A stretch of DNA of 64,000 nucleotides, from NCBI RefSeq assembly GCF_006542425.1, contig NZ_VFID01000007.1:372001-436000 (forward strand), given 5' to 3'. Source of the stretch: Pseudoxanthomonas sp. z9 (GTDB lineage Bacteria > Pseudomonadota > Gammaproteobacteria > Xanthomonadales > Xanthomonadaceae). A model generated the notes under the pieces. It worked only from the letters and a program-made list of their open reading frames with translations. It was not told where the DNA came from and did no database searches. Positions 16,288-25,131 of this stretch are shown here, piece after piece; position 1 is the stretch's first letter; each line of letters opens with the position of its first letter. The position numbers and the translations under genes were made by a program.

Positions 16288-17055
16288 TCAGGCCGGACGC
16301 GCCAGCCGCCGCCAGGCCAGCAGGCCGAACACGACGGTGACGAGCGCCAGTACGGCCACATGCAGGATCAGTGGCTGGCCCGCATCCTTGCCCACTACCC
16401 GCAGTGCGATCTGGGCCAGATGATACGCCGGCCACAACTGCGCCAGTTGCGACAGCACCGCCGGCAGCATGCTCAACGGCAACCACAGGCCGGACAGGAA
16501 CGCCATCGGCAGATACACCAGGTTGATCACCGCCGGCGCGCCCTCGCCGCCGACCAGGCAGCCCAGCCACAGGCCGAGCGCGGCGAACGGCAATACGCCC
16601 AGCACGTTGACCAGCCACAGCGTCGCCCATTGCCACGGCGACAGCGAAACCCCGGCCAGGCCCGCGGCGATCAGCGCCAGCAGCACCGACACCACGGCGG
16701 CGAAGATCATCGCCATGGCGGTCTTGGCCAGCAGATAGGCCGCCGGCGGCATAGGCAGCGCGCGCTTGAGTGCCAGCAGGCCGCGCTCGCGATCCAGCGC
16801 CACGCTGACCCCGAAGCCGAACAGGGCCACGCCCATTACCCCGAACACGCCATAGGTCGCCAGGAAGTAGCGCGCCGCCACGTCGCCGCCCTGCCGCGCG
16901 CCCAGCAGCACGCCGAACAGCAGGTAGAACAGCGCGGGAAACAGCAGGGTCGGCAGGGAGAACGAAGGCGTGCGCAGCAGGCGCAGGAATTCGTAGCGGG
17001 CTTCCAGCAGGTAGGCGCGCAACGGCGTGCGCACACGGGCGATCGCGGTATCCAT
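16288..17055 (-). CDS. ABC-2 type transporter permease
   Basis: The 255-residue membrane protein has six predicted hydrophobic segments, for example SFSLPTLLFPALFYLLFGVL, AMAMIFAAVVSVLLALIAAG and LILHVAVLALVTVVFGLLAW, with the ABC-2 arrangement of an N-terminal amphipathic helix and short loops. Its start shares one base with the stop of the ATPase gene (17055), so translation is coupled. Together they form an exporter of the YvfR/YvfS or DrrAB type; the cargo could be a lipid, drug or peptide. The two-component system encoded next is its likely regulator. Confidence 0.85.
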   Translation of the reverse strand: MDTAIARVRTPLRAYLLEARYEFLRLLRTPSFSLPTLLFPALFYLLFGVLLGARQGGDVAARYFLATYGVFGVMGVALFGFGVSVALDRERGLLALKRALPMPPAAYLLAKTAMAMIFAAVVSVLLALIAAGLAGVSLSPWQWATLWLVNVLGVLPFAALGLWLGCLVGGEGAPAVINLVYLPMAFLSGLWLPLSMLPAVLSQLAQLWPAYHLAQIALRVVGKDAGQPLILHVAVLALVTVVFGLLAWRRLARPA

Positions 17056-17972
17056 CAGGCGGCCTCCTGTTCGCGGGCCTGCCGGGTGAGGCTGATGAAG
17101 GCTTCGGCCAGGCCTGCGCGGGCCACTTCCAGTTCGGTCAACGCACCGTCCTCGGCCAGCAGCCGGCGTACCACCGGTTCGGCCCGATCGGCGACGATCT
17201 CCAGACGCTCACCGTCATGCCGGGCGCTGCGCACCTGCGGCCAGCCGGCCACGACCTCCGCCGGCAACGCGGTGAGGCAGCGGATGCGCCGCTGCGCGAC
17301 CCGCGCGCGCACCTCGGCCACGCTGCCCTCGGCGATCACGCGTCCGCCGTCGATCACCGCGACGCGATCGGCCAGCGCCTCGGCTTCCTCCAGGTAGTGC
17401 GTGGTCAGCAGCACCGCGCAGCCGTCGGCGACCAGTTCGCGGATCGCTTTCCACAGGGTCTGGCGCGCCTCGATGTCCAGGCCGGTGGTGGGTTCGTCCA
17501 GGAACAGCAGTTGCGGACGGCCGCAAATCGCCAGTGCGAACTGCACGCGCCGCTGCTGGCCGCCGGACAGTTGCCCGTAGCGGCGTTCGAGCAGGCCGTC
17601 CAGTCCGGCCATCGCCACGCAATCGGCGACGCTGCGCGGCACGGGATAGTAGCTGCGGGTGAGATCCAGCAGTTCGCGCACCTTGAGCGTGTCCGGAATG
17701 CCGGCGCTTTGCAGCATCACCCCGAGGCGCCGGCGCACCGCCATCGCACCGGGTGCCTGGCCGAACAGGCGGGCCTCGCCGCCATCGGGCGGTTGCAGGC
17801 CCAGCAGGATCGCGATGGCCGTGCTCTTGCCGGCGCCGTTGGGGCCCAGCAGCGCCAGCAGGCGCCCGGGTGCCAGCGCCAGATCCAGCCCGGCCAAGGC
17901 GGTGATCGGTCCATAGCGCTTGTGCACGGCGCGCAACCGGGCCGGTTCGTACTGCGGTGCCTGCATGTCCAT
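17055..17972 (-). CDS. ABC transporter ATP-binding protein (DrrA/YvfR type)
   Basis: The 305-residue protein carries Walker A GPNGAGKST, the Q-loop MLQSAGIPDTL, signature LSGGQQRRVQFAL, Walker B LLFLDEPTTGLD and the H-loop LLTTHYLEEAEA. A C-terminal region of about 80 residues after the nucleotide-binding domain is typical for DrrA-like exporters. I chose the ATG at 17972 (MDMQAPQYEP); an in-frame ATG at 18008 would add 12 residues. It is the first gene of the ABC-kinase-regulator operon running to 14428, transcribed divergently from the efflux adaptor gene at 18217. Confidence 0.9.
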   Translation of the reverse strand: MDMQAPQYEPARLRAVHKRYGPITALAGLDLALAPGRLLALLGPNGAGKSTAIAILLGLQPPDGGEARLFGQAPGAMAVRRRLGVMLQSAGIPDTLKVRELLDLTRSYYPVPRSVADCVAMAGLDGLLERRYGQLSGGQQRRVQFALAICGRPQLLFLDEPTTGLDIEARQTLWKAIRELVADGCAVLLTTHYLEEAEALADRVAVIDGGRVIAEGSVAEVRARVAQRRIRCLTALPAEVVAGWPQVRSARHDGERLEIVADRAEPVVRRLLAEDGALTELEVARAGLAEAFISLTRQAREQEAA

Positions 17973-18216
17973 GTGGGCGCATTCCCGAGGTGTCGGCGAT
18001 GCGACCAATCTAGGCCGCCGGCGGCGGACCCGGCAGTGGCGGACTTCATGCGCAGGGGATGACAGCTGTCACTTGGTCGTCCGGCCCCGGCCGGGCATCC
18101 TGTGCCCTCCCCACCCGGGCGCGGGCCGTCGGGACCGGCCAACAAGTGACTTCCGGCAACTGGGCCGGGTTACCCTAGCTGGTCACACTTTCCGCGTTCG
18201 CCCGTCTGGATAAGCG

Positions 18217-19464
18217 ATGAACTCTTCCGCCGACCTGTTGAAGGAACTCCGCATCGATCGCAAGGCCGCGCCGCCGGAACCGCCGTCGCGCCGTGGCCTG
18301 TGGATTGGACTGGGCGTGGCCGCGCTGCTGGTGCTGCTGGCGGTGGGCGGCTGGTTCGTGTTCGGACGCGACAAGGGCGTGCCGGTGCGCACCGCGCCGG
18401 TCATCGCGATCGGCAGCAGCGGCGCCTCGGCCTCGGTGCTGGACGCGACCGGCTACGTGGTCGCGCGGCGGATGGCGACGGTGTCGGCCAAGGTCACCGG
18501 CAAGGTCCAGGAAGTGCTGATCGAGGAAGGCATGCAGGTCGAGGCCGGCCAGGTGCTGGCACGGCTGGAACCGATCGACGCCGACGCCGAACGCGCGCTG
18601 GCCGAGAGCCAGTTGCAGGCCGCGCGCAGCCAGAGCACGGGCGTGCAGGCGCGGCTGAAGGAAGCCGAGGCCAACGTGCGCCGGCTGTCGCAGCTGACCC
18701 AGCAGCAACTGGTCGCACGCTCCCAATACGACCAGGCCGTGGCCGAACGCGACGCCCTGCGCGCCGAGGCGCTGACCTCGCAGCGCAACCAGCGCGCCGC
18801 CGCCGACCGCCTGCGCATCGCCGACATCGGCAAGGACAACACCGTGGTGCGCGCGCCGTTCTCCGGCGTGGTGATCGCCAAGGCCGCCCAGCCCGGCGAG
18901 ATCGTGTCGCCGCTGTCGGCCGGCGGCGGCTTCACCCGCACCGGCATCGGCACCATCGTCGACATGGATTCGCTGGAAGTGGAAGTGGACGTGGGCGAGG
19001 CCTTCATCGGCCGGGTGCAGCCGAAGATGCCGGTGGAAGCCACGCTCAATGCCTACCCCGACTGGAAGATCCCGGCCGAGGTCATCGCCATCATTCCCAC
19101 CGCCGATCGCGGCAAGGCCACGGTCAAGGTGCGCATCGCGCTGAAGCAGAAGGATCCGCGCATCGTCCCGGACATGGGCGTGCGGGTGAGCTTCCTGGAA
19201 GCGGCCAAGCCGGCGCAGGAGAAAAAGCCGCAGGGCGTGCGTGCCCCGTCGGCGGCCATCGTCGAGCGCGACGGCCAGCCGGTGGCGTTCGCCCTGACCG
19301 AACAGAACACGGTCGAGCAGCGCCTGCTGAAGGTCGGCCAGCCGATGGGCGACGACCGCCAGGTGCTGTCGGGCCTGGGCGCGGGCGACACGGTGGTGCT
19401 CAGCCCGCCGGATGAATTGCAGGACGGCAGCAAGGTCACGCTGGCCGAGGACGAAGCGCAGTAA
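18217..19464 (+). CDS. Periplasmic adaptor (membrane fusion) protein, MacA-like
   Basis: This 415-residue adaptor has an N-terminal cytoplasmic tail, a single membrane anchor (RGLWIGLGVAALLVLLAVGGWF), a biotinyl-lipoyl-like domain split around a coiled-coil hairpin (GKVQEVLIEEGMQVEAGQVL, coiled coil about residues 120-200, then VVRAPFSGVVIAK) and beta-barrel domains. Such proteins link an inner-membrane pump to an outer-membrane channel. The following genes encode an ABC ATPase and two FtsX-like permeases, so this is an ABC-type rather than an RND-type pump. No outer-membrane factor is encoded nearby. Confidence 0.88.
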   Translation: MNSSADLLKELRIDRKAAPPEPPSRRGLWIGLGVAALLVLLAVGGWFVFGRDKGVPVRTAPVIAIGSSGASASVLDATGYVVARRMATVSAKVTGKVQEVLIEEGMQVEAGQVLARLEPIDADAERALAESQLQAARSQSTGVQARLKEAEANVRRLSQLTQQQLVARSQYDQAVAERDALRAEALTSQRNQRAAADRLRIADIGKDNTVVRAPFSGVVIAKAAQPGEIVSPLSAGGGFTRTGIGTIVDMDSLEVEVDVGEAFIGRVQPKMPVEATLNAYPDWKIPAEVIAIIPTADRGKATVKVRIALKQKDPRIVPDMGVRVSFLEAAKPAQEKKPQGVRAPSAAIVERDGQPVAFALTEQNTVEQRLLKVGQPMGDDRQVLSGLGAGDTVVLSPPDELQDGSKVTLAEDEAQ

Positions 19465-19702
19465 CGGTTCCGGTTCCATCGCGCGCGTCGCGGATGTTGC
19501 GACGCGTGCCCGGCAGGCTCCACCGGCTGCCGCTCATGACCGCCGCCACCCACCGGTCGCGCGGCCCGCACGACGTCCGGGAAACCATGCCCGGGCACGC
19601 ACCAAAGTGGTTGGCTGCAACGCAAGACAACGCAATGCCGTGCGCGCGGCGAGGATCATTTCGCCGGCGCCCGCCTCCGAACACCACAGAAGGGAAAACA
19701 CG

Positions 19703-20395
19703 ATGTCCTCACTGGTCACCATTCGCAACCTCGTCAAAACCTACCAGCGCGGTCCGGAAAAGGTGCAGGTGCTGCACGGACTGAACCTGGACATTCCCAA
19801 GGGCGATTTCGTCGCCCTGATGGGGCCGTCCGGCTCGGGCAAGACGACCCTGCTCAACCTCATCGGCGGCCTGGACACCCCGACCTCGGGCGAAATCGAG
19901 ATCGAGGGCCAGCGCATCGACAGCATGAGCGCGGCCCAGCTCTCCACCTGGCGCAGCCACCATGTCGGCTTCGTGTTCCAGTTCTACAACCTAATGCCGA
20001 TGCTGACCGCGCAGAAGAACGTGGAGCTGCCGCTGCTGCTGACCAAGCTTGGCGCCGCCCAGCGCAAGCGCAACGCGGAAATCGCCCTGCAACTGGTCGG
20101 CCTGGCCCAACGCGGCGCGCACCGCCCCAACGAGCTCTCCGGCGGCCAGCAGCAGCGCGTGGCGATCGCCCGCGCGATTGTCTCGGATCCGACCTTCCTG
20201 ATCTGCGACGAACCGACCGGCGACCTGGATCGCCACTCGGCCGAGGAAATCCTGGACCTGCTGCGCCTGCTCAACCGCGAGCATGGCAAGACCATCATCA
20301 TGGTCACCCACGATCCGAAGGCGGCCGAGTACGCGACCCACACCATCCACCTGGACAAGGGCGAGCTGGTCGACGCCCCTGCGCTGGCCCACTGA
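19703..20395 (+). CDS. ABC transporter ATP-binding protein, MacB/LolD type
   Basis: The 230-residue ATPase shows Walker [10 protein letters not shown], signature [14 protein letters not shown], Walker [13 protein letters not shown] and the H-loop [13 protein letters not shown]. The short length and Q-loop context ([16 protein letters not shown]) fit the MacB/LolD subfamily, which powers FtsX-type permeases. I chose the ATG at 19703 ([17 protein letters not shown]) with AGGGAAAA upstream. The 238 bp before it contain no other gene I can support. It probably energises the two permeases encoded directly downstream. Confidence 0.92.
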   Translation: MSSLVTIRNLVKTYQRGPEKVQVLHGLNLDIPKGDFVALMGPSGSGKTTLLNLIGGLDTPTSGEIEIEGQRIDSMSAAQLSTWRSHHVGFVFQFYNLMPMLTAQKNVELPLLLTKLGAAQRKRNAEIALQLVGLAQRGAHRPNELSGGQQQRVAIARAIVSDPTFLICDEPTGDLDRHSAEEILDLLRLLNREHGKTIIMVTHDPKAAEYATHTIHLDKGELVDAPALAH

Positions 20396-20407
20396 CGGGA
20401 GGCGGCG

Positions 20408-21565
20408 ATGAAATATCTGTCCCTGGTCTGGGCACAGCTGTTCCGCAGCAAGACGCGGACGCTGCTGACCCTGTTGTCCGTGGTCGCGGCCTTCCTGCTG
20501 TTCGGCCTGCTGGATTCGGTGCGGGTGGCGTTCAACTCCGGTGGCAGCGTCGATGGCGCCAACCGCCTGGTGGTCGCCTCGCGCCTGTCGATCACCCAGT
20601 CGCTGCCGATCAACCTGCAGCCGCAGATCGAATCGGTGCCCGGCGTGCGCAAGGCCACCTATGCCATGTGGTTCGGCGGCATCTACCGCGATCCCAAGGA
20701 TTTCTTCCCCAACTTCTCGGTGGCGCCCAATTTCTTCGACGTCTATACCGAGTACACGGTGCCGCCGGATCAGCTCAAGGCGTTCCAGGACACCCGCAAT
20801 GCCGCGATCGTCGGCGAGTCGCTGGCCAAGAAGCATGGCTGGAAGATCGGCGACACCATCCCGCTGAAGGCCACCATCTTCCCGCGCGGCGGCAGCAATG
20901 ACTGGCCGCTGGAACTGAAGGCCATCTTCCGGGTGAAGGATCGCAAGAACGTCGGCGCCGAGAACCAGTTGATGATGAACTGGAAGTACTTCGACGAATC
21001 CAACGACTACATCAAGAGCCAGGTCAGCTGGTACACGGTGCAACTGGCCAACACCAACCAGGCCAACCAGGTGGCGCGCGCCATCGACGCGCTGTCGGCC
21101 AACTCGGACCACGAGACCAAGAGCCAGACCGAGTCGGCGTTCCAGCAGGCCTTCGCCAAGCAGTTCGCCGACATCGGCCTGATCGTCACCTCGATCATGG
21201 GCGCGGTGTTCTTCACCCTGCTGCTGCTGACCGGCAACACCATGGCCCAGGCCGTGCGCGAGCGGGTGCCGGAACTGGCGGTGCTGAAGACGCTGGGCTT
21301 CAAGGACGGCACGGTGCTGACCCTGGTGATGATCGAGTCGGTGCTGCTGATCGTGCTCGGCGGCCTGATCGGCATGGGCCTGGCGGCGGTGATCATGCCG
21401 GGCCTGACCGCGGCCAGTCAGGGCGCCATCTCGCTGCCGAACGTTCCCACCCAGACCTGGCTGGTCGGGCTGGGCCTGATGGTGGTCATTGGCATCGTCG
21501 TCGGCCTGCTGCCGGCGCTGCGCGCCAAGCGCCTGAAGATCGTCGACGCACTGGCCGGACGCTGA
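20408..21565 (+). CDS. FtsX/MacB-like ABC permease 1
   Basis: A 385-residue permease with the MacB-type layout: one N-terminal helix ([20 protein letters not shown]), a periplasmic domain of about 220 residues and three C-terminal helices ([60 protein letters not shown]). The conserved REL-like turn appears as [15 protein letters not shown]. It lacks its own ATPase domain, unlike MacB. It is 12 bp downstream of the ATPase gene and 10 bp upstream of a second permease, so the pump is probably a heterodimer. Substrate unknown. Confidence 0.88.
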   Translation: MKYLSLVWAQLFRSKTRTLLTLLSVVAAFLLFGLLDSVRVAFNSGGSVDGANRLVVASRLSITQSLPINLQPQIESVPGVRKATYAMWFGGIYRDPKDFFPNFSVAPNFFDVYTEYTVPPDQLKAFQDTRNAAIVGESLAKKHGWKIGDTIPLKATIFPRGGSNDWPLELKAIFRVKDRKNVGAENQLMMNWKYFDESNDYIKSQVSWYTVQLANTNQANQVARAIDALSANSDHETKSQTESAFQQAFAKQFADIGLIVTSIMGAVFFTLLLLTGNTMAQAVRERVPELAVLKTLGFKDGTVLTLVMIESVLLIVLGGLIGMGLAAVIMPGLTAASQGAISLPNVPTQTWLVGLGLMVVIGIVVGLLPALRAKRLKIVDALAGR

Positions 21566-21575
21566 GGAGAACGAC

Positions 21576-22883
21576 ATGCCCAACTGGATTGCAAACATCA
21601 TCTCCGTCGTCGGCCTGGCCGTCTTCCTGGTGGTCTGGATCAACCTGCCGTGGTTCCTGGTACTGGGCCTGGCCGTGCTGCTGGCGCTGTGGCTGCTGCT
21701 GACCCGCGGCGGCCGGCTGGCACTGGCCGCCGCGCGCATCGGCATCAGCAGCCTGCCGCAACGCTGGGGCGCGTCCTCGGTGATCGTGGTCGGCATCGCC
21801 GGCGTGGTCGGCGTGCTGGTCGCCATGCTGGCGATGGGCGAGGGCTTCAAGGCCACCCTCAACAGCACCGGCGACGACACCACCGCGATCGTCCTGCGCG
21901 GCGGTTCGCAGGCGGAAACCAATTCGGTCATCACCCGCGAACAGGCGCCGCTGCTGTCCAGCCTGCCCGGCGTGGCCAAGGGACCGAACGGCAAGCCGCT
22001 GATGTCGGCCGAACTGTCGCAGGTGGTCAACCTGCCCAGCATGGCCGACGGCACCGATGCCAACGCGCAGTTCCGCGGCGTGGGCGAGGAGGCCTGGCTG
22101 GTCCGCGACAAGATCAAGCTGGTCGAGGGCCGCAAGTTCGGTGCCGGCCTGCGCGAGATCGTGGTCGGCCAGGGCGCGGCCACCCAGTTCCGCGGCCTGA
22201 AGGTCGGCAGCAAGCTCAATCTCGGCAACCAGGAATGGACCGTGGTGGGCCGGTTCGCCTCCGGCGACGCGCACGACTCGGAACTGTGGGGCGACGCGCA
22301 GACCCTGTCGTCCACCTACAACCGCAGCGCCTACCAGTCGATCACGGTCAAGACCGACGGCAAGGCCGGCTTCGATCAGTTCAAGGCCGCGGTCGAGGGC
22401 GATCCGCGCCTGAAGCTGGACGTGGAGACCACCCGCGCCTACTACAGCAAGCAGTCCGGGCAGCTGGCCACGATCATCAAGTGGCTGGGCATCGTGATCG
22501 GCACCATCATGGCGATCGGCGCGGTGTTCGGCGCGCTCAACACGATGTACTCGGCGGTGGCCGGGCGCGCGCGCGAAATCGCCACCATGCGCGCGATCGG
22601 TTTTCGCGGCCTGCCGGTGGTCACCGCGGTGATGCTGGAGACGATGCTGCTGGCGCTGCTGGGCGGCGTGCTGGGCGGGGTGATCGCCTGGGCGATCTTC
22701 AACGGCTACAGCGTCTCGACCCTGGGCAGCAACTTCAGCCAGGTGGTGTTTCAGTTCAAGGTCACGCCGGAGCTGTTGTGGAACGGCCTGAAGTGGGCAC
22801 TCGGCATCGGCCTGGTTGGCGGCCTGTTCCCGGCGCTGCGCGCGGCGCGCCTGCCGATCACCACCGCGTTGCGCGCGTTGTGA
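21576..22883 (+). CDS. FtsX/MacB-like ABC permease 2
   Basis: A 435-residue permease. It begins with an extra hydrophobic hairpin (IISVVGLAVFLVVWINLPWFL; GLAVLLALWLLL) before the usual MacB-type first helix (VIVVGIAGVVGVLVAMLAM), then has a large periplasmic domain and three C-terminal helices. AREIATMRAIGFRGLPV is the coupling turn. The doubled N-terminal helices distinguish it from permease 1. It ends the adaptor-ATPase-permease-permease operon. A strong hairpin terminator follows at 22903-22930. Confidence 0.88.
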   Translation: MPNWIANIISVVGLAVFLVVWINLPWFLVLGLAVLLALWLLLTRGGRLALAAARIGISSLPQRWGASSVIVVGIAGVVGVLVAMLAMGEGFKATLNSTGDDTTAIVLRGGSQAETNSVITREQAPLLSSLPGVAKGPNGKPLMSAELSQVVNLPSMADGTDANAQFRGVGEEAWLVRDKIKLVEGRKFGAGLREIVVGQGAATQFRGLKVGSKLNLGNQEWTVVGRFASGDAHDSELWGDAQTLSSTYNRSAYQSITVKTDGKAGFDQFKAAVEGDPRLKLDVETTRAYYSKQSGQLATIIKWLGIVIGTIMAIGAVFGALNTMYSAVAGRAREIATMRAIGFRGLPVVTAVMLETMLLALLGGVLGGVIAWAIFNGYSVSTLGSNFSQVVFQFKVTPELLWNGLKWALGIGLVGGLFPALRAARLPITTALRAL

Positions 22884-22902
22884 TCGCATCGGCGTGAACA
22901 GG

Positions 22903-22930
22903 AAAACGGCCGGCGCCTGCCGGCCGTTTT
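22903..22930. terminator. Bidirectional hairpin terminator
   Basis: AAAACGGCCGGC and GCCGGCCGTTTT form a 12-bp stem around CGCCT-like loop bases, with A- and T-tracts on the two sides. It separates the convergent efflux operon and the MobA-like gene. Confidence 0.8.
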
Positions 22931-22934
22931 CGTT

Positions 22935-23573
22935 TCAGGGAGAAGGATCCGGCATCGGCGCCGAAGCCGGATCGATCCAGCCGCGCCGGCGTGCTTCGCG
23001 CAGGTCGTCGGGCGTGTCGATGTCGCGGGTCAGTTCCGGTACGTCGAGCAGGGCGATGTGCTCGTCTGCACGCGCCGCAAGCAGTCCGCGCAGGCCGCGA
23101 TCGCCTTGCAGTGGGCTTGCCTGCGCCAGCAGGTCCGCCGGCACCCACGCCGGGACACCGCGGCCCTCGCCGTGGCGGGTGGCCGCGCAGCCATGGGTGA
23201 TGAAGCCTGCGCGCAATGCATCCAGATGCATCGCTTCCAGCGCCGGCTGATCGCAGGCCAGCAGCAGGCACGGAGGCGATGACTCCGTGCGTGTGGCCGC
23301 GAGCGTCGCCGCGACCAGGCGCAGGCTGCTCGCCAGTCCCTCTTCCCATTGGGGATTGAACAGGATGTCCGCCGGCAGATCGCGCACCGCCGCGCTCACC
23401 GCTTCCGCGTGCCCGCCGACGACCACCAGCAACCGGCGCGGCGCGGTTTCCATCGCCAGCCTGACACCACGATGGACCAGCGTCTCGCCGTCACGGGTGA
23501 GCAGTTGCTTGGGCTGGCCGAGCCGGCGGCTGCCGCCGGCCGCCAGCACCACCGCGTCGTGCGCCGAGGTCAT
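22935..23573 (-). CDS. MobA-like/MocA nucleotidyltransferase
   Basis: This 212-residue protein starts with ATG at 23573. The N-terminal glycosyltransferase-A-like nucleotide site is VVLAAGGSRRLGQPKQLL, the pattern of MobA and MocA, which attach CMP or GMP to molybdopterin. LLLACDQPALEAMHLD provides the metal-binding Asp, and DIDTPDDLREARR is the usual C-terminal motif. It overlaps the XdhC-like gene by 4 nt (ATGA). With XdhC and the divergent IorAB-like hydroxylase, its likely role is making the molybdopterin cytosine dinucleotide form of the cofactor. Confidence 0.88.
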   Translation of the reverse strand: MTSAHDAVVLAAGGSRRLGQPKQLLTRDGETLVHRGVRLAMETAPRRLLVVVGGHAEAVSAAVRDLPADILFNPQWEEGLASSLRLVAATLAATRTESSPPCLLLACDQPALEAMHLDALRAGFITHGCAATRHGEGRGVPAWVPADLLAQASPLQGDRGLRGLLAARADEHIALLDVPELTRDIDTPDDLREARRRGWIDPASAPMPDPSP

Positions 23574-24535
23574 GCCGGCTCGCCGGCCAGCACCGCCTGC
23601 AACTGCGCGGCGATGCTGAGCGCGATCGCCTCCGGTCCCTGCCCGCCCAGGCGCAGGCCGATCGGCGAGCGCAGGCGATGGCGCAGGCGTTCGCGCGTTT
23701 CCGCCGGCAACACCTTGAACAGATCGTCGCGGCGGCGGCCCGGTCCTAGCAGGCCGATGAAGGGCAGTTCGGTGTCGGCCAGCGCCGCCAACGCCTCGCG
23801 ATCCAGTTCGAAATGGTGGTGCATCACCAGCGCGGCGGCATGGCCGTCGGCACGCGCGGCCGCGTCGGTGGGCGACACGTCCCAGGCCAGATCCGCCAGC
23901 GCGGCGTGCGGCTGCCAGCGCGGGCGGCGTTCGGCCAGGGTCACCCGCCAGCCCAGTTCGCGCAGCCAGGGGACCAGCAGCGGCGTCTCCGGGCCGGCGC
24001 CGCAGATCAACACCTGCGGCGCGGGCCGGATCGCCAGCGTGTAGGCCGGCCGTTGCGGCGCCTCGGCGCCTGCGACCACCGGCAATCGCCACTGCGCCTG
24101 GCGCGCACCGATGCCGGCACGCACTTCGCCGCCGGCATCGAAGGACCAATGCAGTGATTCACCGCCCCGCTGCCAGTCTTCCAGCAACGCCGCCAAGCCT
24201 GCCAGCCGGGCCAGCGGCAGCAGCGCCAGGTGCAGGCGTCCGCGGCAACCGACCGCGGATCCGGACAGCAGGTCCTCGTCATCGCGCGTGTCGATGTCCA
24301 TCCAGTCCAGCGCGCCCGCTTCGGCCGCGGCCAGCGCGCGGCGCCGGATGTCCGGCTCCAGGCAGCCGCCGCTCAACCAGCCGGTCTGGCCGTCGCGCGC
24401 ACTGAACAGGGCCATCGCCCCGGCGTGCACGTAGGTCGATCCCTCGGTGTCCACGACCAGCGCCAGTCCCGCGCCGGCATCGCCGCTCGCCAGGGCCCGC
24501 AGGGCGGCTTGCAACACCTTGCGCTGGCTGGACAT
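23570..24535 (-). CDS. XdhC/CoxI-family molybdenum hydroxylase maturation protein
   Basis: The 321-residue protein has the XdhC_CoxI N-terminal block ([20 protein letters not shown], then [12 protein letters not shown] with the conserved GCxE) and a C-terminal Rossmann-like domain ([35 protein letters not shown]). XdhC proteins bind the molybdenum cofactor, protect it and promote its sulfuration before insertion into xanthine-dehydrogenase-family enzymes. The ATG at 24535 is used; longer upstream starts run into the divergent iorA promoter. Only 90 bp separate it from iorA, a divergent control region. Confidence 0.9.
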   Translation of the reverse strand: MSSQRKVLQAALRALASGDAGAGLALVVDTEGSTYVHAGAMALFSARDGQTGWLSGGCLEPDIRRRALAAAEAGALDWMDIDTRDDEDLLSGSAVGCRGRLHLALLPLARLAGLAALLEDWQRGGESLHWSFDAGGEVRAGIGARQAQWRLPVVAGAEAPQRPAYTLAIRPAPQVLICGAGPETPLLVPWLRELGWRVTLAERRPRWQPHAALADLAWDVSPTDAAARADGHAAALVMHHHFELDREALAALADTELPFIGLLGPGRRRDDLFKVLPAETRERLRHRLRSPIGLRLGGQGPEAIALSIAAQLQAVLAGEPA

Positions 24536-24625
24536 GGGCCTCCGAAAAAAGTCGCCGGACGTCTTGGCAATGTCGCATCCGCGGGCGTAATGTGCCAACT
24601 CCCCCGCCGACGCCAGGGAACGAAC

Positions 24626-25081
24626 ATGAAGCTGCATGTGAATGGTTCCGAGCACGACGTCGAAGCACCGCCCGACATGCCGCTGCTCTGGGTCCTGCGG
24701 GACCTGATGAAACTCACCGGCACCAAGTTTGGTTGCGGCATCGCCCAGTGCGGCGCCTGCACCGTGCACATCGATGGTGCACCGCTGCGCGCCTGCGTCA
24801 CCCCGGTGTCCGCGGTGGCCGGCAAGAAAATCACCACCATCGAGGGCCTGTCATCCGACGGACGCCATCCGGTGCAGCAGGCGTGGGCCGAACTGGACGT
24901 GGTGCAATGCGGCTACTGCCAGTCCGGCCAGATCATGACCGCCGCCGCGCTGCTGGCGGTGGTGCCCAGCCCCAGTGATCAGGACATCGACCAGGCGCTG
25001 GCGGGCAATCTCTGCCGCTGCGGCACCTACCCGCGCATCCGCGCGGCGGTGCACCGCGCCGCGCAGCTGGGCAAGGCCTGA
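24626..25081 (+). CDS. (2Fe-2S) subunit of a molybdenum hydroxylase, IorA-like
   Basis: The 151-residue electron-transfer subunit has a plant-ferredoxin-like cluster site (Cys37, Cys42, Cys45 in [10 protein letters not shown] and Cys57) and a second, four-helix cluster domain ([13 protein letters not shown] and [11 protein letters not shown]). Two-cluster subunits of this size pair with molybdopterin subunits in isoquinoline 1-oxidoreductase and aldehyde oxidases. ATG at 24626 follows AGGGAACG. It is followed after 50 bp by the catalytic subunit. Confidence 0.92.
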   Translation: MKLHVNGSEHDVEAPPDMPLLWVLRDLMKLTGTKFGCGIAQCGACTVHIDGAPLRACVTPVSAVAGKKITTIEGLSSDGRHPVQQAWAELDVVQCGYCQSGQIMTAAALLAVVPSPSDQDIDQALAGNLCRCGTYPRIRAAVHRAAQLGKA

Positions 25082-25131
25082 TTCCTCTTTCCCCCGCGCC
25101 GGGCCACAAGGGCCCGGCATCCGATCGGAGA